The notes below the pieces were generated by a model. The model saw only the letters and a program-made list of their open reading frames with translations, ran no database searches and was not told the DNA's origin. This document shows positions 58,951 to 64,000 of a DNA stretch of 64,000 nt, piece after piece (positions within the stretch are counted from its first letter, which is position 1; every line of letters begins with the position of its first letter). Source of the stretch: Klebsiella spallanzanii (GTDB lineage Bacteria; Pseudomonadota; Gammaproteobacteria; Enterobacterales; Enterobacteriaceae); NCBI RefSeq assembly GCF_902158555.1, contig NZ_CABGGS010000044.1:186001-250000 (forward strand). The letters are read 5' to 3'. A program made the translations under genes and the position numbers.

Positions 58951-59691
58951 ATGGCAGGTCATAGTAAATGGGCCAACACCAAACACCGCAAAGCGGCACA
59001 GGATGCCAAGCGCGGTAAGATCTTTACTAAAATTATTCGTGAGCTGGTCACCGCTGCGCGTTTGGGCGGCGGCGATGCGGGCTCTAACCCGCGTCTGCGT
59101 GCGGCAATTGATAAAGCGCTGTCTAATAACATGACGCGTGATACCTTGAACCGTGCCATTGCCCGTGGCGTTGGCGGCGATGATGACGCAAACATGGAAA
59201 CCATCATTTATGAAGGTTACGGTCCTGGCGGCACAGCGGTCATGGTTGAATGTCTGTCTGACAACCGTAACCGTACCGTTGCCGAAGTGCGCCATGCGTT
59301 CAGCAAAACCGGCGGCAACCTCGGAACTGACGGTTCAGTCTCTTATCTGTTCAGCAAAAAAGGCGTTATCTCCTTCGAGAAAGGCGACGAAGATGCGATC
59401 ATGGAGGCTGCCCTGGAAGCAGGCGCAGAAGACGTGGTGACCTATGACGACGGGGCAATTGACGTTTACACCGCCTGGGAAGAGATGGGCGCGGTACGCG
59501 ATGCGCTGGAAGCCGCAGGCCTGAAAGCTGACGCAGCTGAAGTCTCTATGATCCCGTCAACCAAAGCGGATATGGATGCTGAAACTGCGCCGAAACTACT
59601 GCGCCTGATCGATATGCTGGAAGATTGTGACGACGTGCAGGAAGTTTATCATAACGGTGAGATCTCTGATGAGGTCGCCGCAACGCTGTGA
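58951..59691 (+). CDS. yebC: YebC/PmpR-family protein
   Basis: The 246-residue protein starts [20 protein letters not shown], the hallmark of the family, and contains [20 protein letters not shown] near residue 90. It was long listed as a transcription regulator; relatives are now reported to aid translation of proline-rich stretches at the ribosome. TTTTTGGAGAT precedes the ATG, 30 bases after nudB. Confidence 0.95.
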   Translation: MAGHSKWANTKHRKAAQDAKRGKIFTKIIRELVTAARLGGGDAGSNPRLRAAIDKALSNNMTRDTLNRAIARGVGGDDDANMETIIYEGYGPGGTAVMVECLSDNRNRTVAEVRHAFSKTGGNLGTDGSVSYLFSKKGVISFEKGDEDAIMEAALEAGAEDVVTYDDGAIDVYTAWEEMGAVRDALEAAGLKADAAEVSMIPSTKADMDAETAPKLLRLIDMLEDCDDVQEVYHNGEISDEVAATL

Positions 59692-59814
59692 TACCCGTAA
59701 TCTTTCAGCCCACAGCGGTGTTGGCTCTCCTCGCTTACCCCGGTCACGTAGTCAATCTACGCTCCCGGGGATGCGCTGCGTGGCCGCCTGGCTGTGAACT
59801 GAAATATTTAGGGT
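59692..59814. repeat. ERIC element (enterobacterial repetitive intergenic consensus)
   Basis: The whole yebC/ruvC gap is a 123-base imperfect palindrome from TACCCGTAATC to ATTTAGGGT. Core parts TTGGCTCTCCTCGCTTACCC and CTCCCGGGGATGCGCTG, then GGCCGCCTGGCTGTGAACTG, follow the 127-bp ERIC consensus in order. It begins at the base after the yebC stop, so it is transcribed with the operon and may regulate message stability before ruvC. Confidence 0.8.
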
Positions 59815-59845
59815 CTCACGGGTTAGTTATGACCGGGGGCGCGTG

Positions 59846-60367
59846 ATGGCTATTATTCTCGGTATTGACCCGGGGTCGCGCGTCACTGGTTACGGCGTCA
59901 TCCGTCAGGTTGGACGCCAACTGAGCTACCTGGGCAGCGGCTGCATTCGCACGAAAGTGGATGATTTACCGTCTCGCCTGAAGCTTATCTATGCGGGCGT
60001 CACTGAAATTATCACCCAGTTCCAGCCGGACTATTTCGCCATCGAACAAGTCTTTATGGCGAAGAACGCCGACTCGGCGCTAAAGCTCGGTCAGGCCCGC
60101 GGTGTGGCGATTGTCGCCGCGACAAATCAGGACCTGCCGGTCTTCGAGTACGCAGCCAGGCAGGTGAAGCAGACCGTCGTCGGCATTGGCAGCGCGGAAA
60201 AAAGCCAAGTGCAGCATATGGTGCGCACGTTGCTTAAGCTCCCGGCCAATCCTCAGGCGGATGCAGCAGATGCGTTAGCCATCGCCATTACCCACTGCCA
60301 CGTCAGCCAGAACGTCGCCCAGATAGGCGAAAGCCGTCTGAATCTGGCGCGTGGAAGGTTACGCTAA
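59846..60367 (+). CDS. ruvC: Holliday junction resolvase
   Basis: The ATG at 59846 gives 173 residues, as in E. coli; a GTG codon just before is also in frame. Catalytic acids are Asp in LGIDPGS near residue 8, Glu in FAIEQVF near 67 and two Asp in QADAADALA near 140. It cuts junctions moved by RuvAB. Unlike ruvAB it has no obvious LexA box. It is convergent with yebB, overlapping four bases. Confidence 0.96.
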   Translation: MAIILGIDPGSRVTGYGVIRQVGRQLSYLGSGCIRTKVDDLPSRLKLIYAGVTEIITQFQPDYFAIEQVFMAKNADSALKLGQARGVAIVAATNQDLPVFEYAARQVKQTVVGIGSAEKSQVQHMVRTLLKLPANPQADAADALAIAITHCHVSQNVAQIGESRLNLARGRLR

Positions 60368-60972
60368 TCTATACCGCCTCGGCGACTGCTGGCTGAGGCG
60401 TTTCTACTCCATTCGCTGAAATTAACTCTAAATTTGGATGCAGCCAGAGGCTGGCCGGAGTGACCGTTTTCCGTTCCCATGGAATAGAGCCTAATAAACC
60501 AAAACTTCCAGAATCGCAATTTTGCTTGCGGGTTACTGCGCAACAGTTGTTCAAACGTTTCGACATTGCCCATCGGAATACATAACGCATCTTTATAAAT
60601 ATCAAACACAAATTTTGAACAGAACTGACGCGATGAATCGTATTTAAACCCGGTGTGATAAAGCTTATGCAAACGTGAGGGAACTTGTTCCATGAGCGAG
60701 AGCTTTTGCTCAGTGGTTAAACCGCCGCGCAGACGGCGAACAGCGTAACTATGATTGGCTGAGCGGTGAATAAACTGCGTTAGGGTGGTTACTCCCGAAA
60801 GTGGGACCCGACTTTCCGCCACCAGGTAATCATCACCATTATGACCAATGATAATACCCACATGGTTACACCAGCACTGAGAGGCCGTTGATATCTGGCC
60901 AATTAATGCCGTGCCAATACAGGTGAAAACAATATCTCCGGTTTCATATTTGGCAGGGTAATTTGCTGGCAT
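60364..60972 (-). CDS. yebB: YebB, permuted papain-like protein with frameshifted C-terminus
   Basis: Residues 1-160 match E. coli YebB (DUF830/YiiX-like), including NHVGIIIGH (His) near 37-45 and SRQFCSKFV (Cys) near 115-123. After RFWKFWF the frame reads [15 protein letters not shown], which is not YebB. The expected [16 protein letters not shown] to [11 protein letters not shown] end is intact in the neighbouring frame down to 60369. A single extra base near 60495 (TTT-A-TTA on the coding strand) explains this. The open frame still gives 202 residues by chance. It is either a broken gene with its active core kept or an assembly error. Confidence 0.85.
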   Translation of the reverse strand: MPANYPAKYETGDIVFTCIGTALIGQISTASQCWCNHVGIIIGHNGDDYLVAESRVPLSGVTTLTQFIHRSANHSYAVRRLRGGLTTEQKLSLMEQVPSRLHKLYHTGFKYDSSRQFCSKFVFDIYKDALCIPMGNVETFEQLLRSNPQAKLRFWKFWFIRLYSMGTENGHSGQPLAASKFRVNFSEWSRNASASSRRGGID

Positions 60973-61335
60973 GATTAATTCCTTTTTAATATTCCTTGAG
61001 TGGAGTTTTGCTTGCTGGACTGAACGATTATTATCATATCCAGACGCTTATGTTCTTAACAGAAGAAACTGTAAGGATGCAGATTATCCAGGATGGCTAA
61101 GGATAGTCAGTTTAAATATGAAAATCCGGCTGGTGAATAAAGGAGCATGACTAACATCTGCACTTCGTTTTGTGGGCGCGAAGTTTGTCGCTCGGCGCAG
61201 TAAGCGCTCTGGGAAGCGGTAAGTCCGCTCATGGAGGGCAGATGTACGGGATAACGTGTTTTTCATCTGGATATCTATCCAGCCTTTTTTTATGATACTG
61301 CATTAGACTTTCAGCCCTTAATCCAGGAGCTACAC
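60973..61335. other. Intergenic region yebB/ruvA
   Basis: These 363 bases hold divergent promoters for yebB and ruvAB and the LexA box at 61267. No further gene is evident. Confidence 0.55.
61267..61282. promoter_or_regulatory. LexA (SOS) box of ruvAB
   Basis: CTGGATATCTATCCAG is a CTGnnnnnnnnnnCAG box, and the core equals the known E. coli ruvAB operator. It is 54-69 bases before ruvA. Confidence 0.9.
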
Positions 61336-61947
61336 GTGATAGGCAGACTCAGAGGCATCATTCTCGAAAAACAACCCCCGCTGGTTTTACTTGAAACCGG
61401 AGGCGTAGGCTATGAGGTCCATATGCCGATGACCTGCTTTTACGAGCTGCCGGACGTGGGCAAAGAGGCGATAATTTTTACCCATTTTATCGTTCGTGAA
61501 GATGCTCAACTGCTGTTTGGCTTCAATAATAAGCAGGAGCGCACGCTGTTTAAAGAACTGATTAAAACCAACGGCGTCGGCCCGAAGCTGGCGCTAGCGA
61601 TTCTTTCCGGCATGTCGGCACAGCAGTTTGTTAATGCCGTTGAGCGCGAAGAGCTGGCGGCGCTGGTGAAACTACCGGGTATCGGTAAAAAAACCGCCGA
61701 ACGCCTGATTGTCGAAATGAAAGACCGCTTCAAAGGGCTGCACGGCGATCTGTTCACCCCGGCGGCCGATCTGGTATTGACGTCGCCTGCCGGTCCGGCT
61801 GATGATGACGCTGAGCAGGAAGCGGTTGCTGCGCTGGTGGCGCTGGGCTATAAACCTCAGGAGGCCAGCCGGATGGTCAGTAAAATCGTTCGCCCGGATG
61901 CAAACAGTGAAACGTTAATCCGCGAAGCGCTTCGCGCCGCGTTGTGA
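61336..61947 (+). CDS. ruvA: Holliday junction branch migration protein RuvA
   Basis: It starts with GTG after CCAGGAGC and has 203 residues, the E. coli length. The N-terminal OB fold begins [20 protein letters not shown]. Helix-hairpin-helix motifs [14 protein letters not shown] and [16 protein letters not shown] lie near 75-125, and domain III at the end contacts RuvB. RuvA tetramers bind four-way junctions. It is SOS-induced and coupled to ruvB, eight bases downstream. Confidence 0.96.
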   Translation: MIGRLRGIILEKQPPLVLLETGGVGYEVHMPMTCFYELPDVGKEAIIFTHFIVREDAQLLFGFNNKQERTLFKELIKTNGVGPKLALAILSGMSAQQFVNAVEREELAALVKLPGIGKKTAERLIVEMKDRFKGLHGDLFTPAADLVLTSPAGPADDDAEQEAVAALVALGYKPQEASRMVSKIVRPDANSETLIREALRAAL

Positions 61948-61952
61948 GGTAA

Positions 61953-62966
<1,014 letters not shown>

Positions 62967-62973
62967 GTTAAAA

Positions 62974-63064
62974 TCCCCGGTGGCGCTTACGCTTACCGGG
63001 GCTACGGGTTCACGGCCGTCTGGGATCTGGTAGCCCGGGTTAGGCGTTTACGCCGCGACCCGGG
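62974..63064. repeat. REP/BIME pair between ruvB and znuB
   Basis: CCCGGTGGCGCTTACGCTTA-CCGGGGCTAC and, inverted, GTAGCCCGGGTTAGGCGTTT with GCCGCGACCCGGG are two REP units facing each other between convergent genes. Confidence 0.8.
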
Positions 63065-63114
63065 ATTTGTGAAGTGTGCAAGTCCGCACGAAATGTTAGA
63101 TCTGATTCGTCGAG

Positions 63115-63900
63115 TCAGGTTGTGGATTTTTTGCTCATGCTGATAATAAACAGCAGCGCGGCGCACAGGACCACCGAAGGTCCCGCAGGCGTGTCGTAGA
63201 ACGCTGAGAAGGTCAATCCCCCGGTCACTGCAACCATTCCAACGCCAACGGCTATACCAGCCATCTGCTCCGGTGTTCGGGCAAAACGGCGGGCCGTCGC
63301 GGCGGGGATAATCAGCAAAGAAGTGATAATCAGCGCCCCGACAAACTTCATTGCAACGCCGATAGTCAGCGCGGTAACCAGCATGAGTAGCAGTTTCACC
63401 CGCTGAAGCTTCACGCCATCAACAAAAGCCAGATCCGGGCTGATGGTCATTGACAGCAGGTTTCGCCACTGCCAGAGCAGGATAGCCAGCACAACAACCA
63501 CGCCAATGGCGATTGAAATCAAATCTTCCGGCGTCACCGCCAGCAGATCGCCAAACAGATAGGCCATCAGGTCGACGCGCACATTCGACATCAGGCTGAC
63601 CACCACCAGGCCCAAAGAAAGCGCGCTGTGCGCCATTATCCCGAGTAAAGTATCTACCGCCAGGTGCGGGCGTTTTTCCAGCCACACCAGGCCACCGGCC
63701 AGCAGCAACGTGACCACGATAACCGCATAAAACGGATTGACGTTCAGCAGCAAACCAAAAGCGACGCCGAGCAGCGAGGCGTGGGCAAGGGTATCGCCGA
63801 AGTAGGACATGCGGCGCCAGACAACGAATGAACCTAACGGGCCAGCCGCGCAGGCGAGCATAATTCCGGCTAACCAGCCGGGGAGAAGTAATTCAATCAT
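63115..63900 (-). CDS. znuB: Zinc ABC transporter permease ZnuB
   Basis: The 261-residue protein has about eight membrane helices and the metal ABC-3 family pattern: [27 protein letters not shown] near residues 19-45, and [20 protein letters not shown] near 195-215. It moves zinc delivered by ZnuA into the cytoplasm. The ATG overlaps the znuC stop (TAATG). Confidence 0.95.
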   Translation of the reverse strand: MIELLLPGWLAGIMLACAAGPLGSFVVWRRMSYFGDTLAHASLLGVAFGLLLNVNPFYAVIVVTLLLAGGLVWLEKRPHLAVDTLLGIMAHSALSLGLVVVSLMSNVRVDLMAYLFGDLLAVTPEDLISIAIGVVVVLAILLWQWRNLLSMTISPDLAFVDGVKLQRVKLLLMLVTALTIGVAMKFVGALIITSLLIIPAATARRFARTPEQMAGIAVGVGMVAVTGGLTFSAFYDTPAGPSVVLCAALLFIISMSKKSTT

Positions 63901-64000
63901 TAACGGTCATTTCCCCGACGCAGTACAATCCGCCCCTGCAGGTCGTGGCGGTGATTATGATGATGGCGATAAATCCCCAGCTGTTCTGCGCCGCGCTGGC
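63900..64000 (-). CDS. znuC: Zinc ABC transporter ATPase ZnuC, C-terminal end
   Basis: The reverse strand enters the window in frame as [20 protein letters not shown] and continues [12 protein letters not shown] to a TAA that overlaps the znuB ATG by one base. The His-rich tail is typical of E. coli ZnuC. The ATPase domain lies beyond the window. Its place before znuB confirms the identity. Confidence 0.9.

Noticed and set aside
59703-59805. The yebC/ruvC palindrome as an ordinary terminator
   Set aside because: It lacks a T run, and its order of conserved blocks follows ERIC over its full length.
60369-60611. A separate small protein gene at the yebB 3' end
   Set aside because: Its second half is simply the correct YebB C-terminus seen in the neighbouring frame after the frameshift; the first half is out-of-frame noise.

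Overview
This 64 kb window looks like chromosome of a non-motile member of the Enterobacteriaceae, most likely the Klebsiella/Raoultella group. That placement rests on remembered family sequences and gene order, not on a database search. Most genes match Escherichia coli neighbours of the 42-44 minute region in the same order (vsr-yedA-yedI-yodC-dgcQ-DsrA-yodD-dsrB-rcsA, yedD-amyA, tcyJ-dcyD-tcyLN-sdiA-yecF-uvrY-uvrC-pgsA-glyW-cysT-leuZ-yecA-tyrP-yecH-ftnA, azuC-yecJ, ftnB-araFGH-otsBA-uspC, argS-yecM-cutC-cmoBA-yecN-yecED, aspS-nudB-yebC-ruvC-yebB-ruvAB-znuBC). The flagellar and chemotaxis blocks that E. coli carries inside this order are missing at three separate junctions: rcsA/yedD, amyA/tcyJ and uspC/argS.

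Layout. 1-12.9 kb is an accessory sugar-acid region of two minus-strand operons, each faced by a divergent GntR-family regulator. Operon A holds an IlvD/Edd-type dehydratase, an FAD oxidoreductase, a GarR-like reductase and a truncated HpcH/HpaI aldolase. Operon B holds two SDR proteins (one apparently a dead enzyme), an MFS acid-sugar transporter, two enolase-superfamily enzymes, a mutarotase and an alpha/beta hydrolase. 12.9-21.4 kb is backbone: Vsr without Dcm, DgcQ, the DsrA sRNA, RcsA and AmyA. 21.5-32.8 kb carries cystine/D-cysteine uptake and breakdown, SdiA, UvrY/UvrC, PgsA, a three-gene tRNA operon with its regulatory 3' spacer, and TyrP. 32.8-49.3 kb mixes backbone (ferritins, AzuC, arabinose ABC transporter, trehalose synthesis, UspC) with inserted uronate/pectin functions: an RpiB/LacAB-fold isomerase resembling DhuI, two paralogous GPH-family oligogalacturonide-type symporters and a GH105 unsaturated-uronyl hydrolase. 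49.3-64 kb is conserved housekeeping: ArgS, CutC with the overlapping MicL sRNA, CmoA/CmoB, AspS, RuvABC and ZnuBC.

The most interesting reading is that three accessory loci scattered over 15 kb (33.7, 36.5-38.1 and 46.5-49.3 kb) each carry a KdgR-like operator and supply import, debranching and isomerisation steps for pectin-derived unsaturated uronates. One of them sits in the gap where flhDC-mot-che-flhBA would be. Other points of note are the apparent pseudo-SDR, an enolase-superfamily enzyme lacking two canonical catalytic residues, a one-base frameshift in yebB, a possible new 24-residue ORF beside ftnB, and an orphan terminator upstream of araF that suggests an unannotated small RNA.
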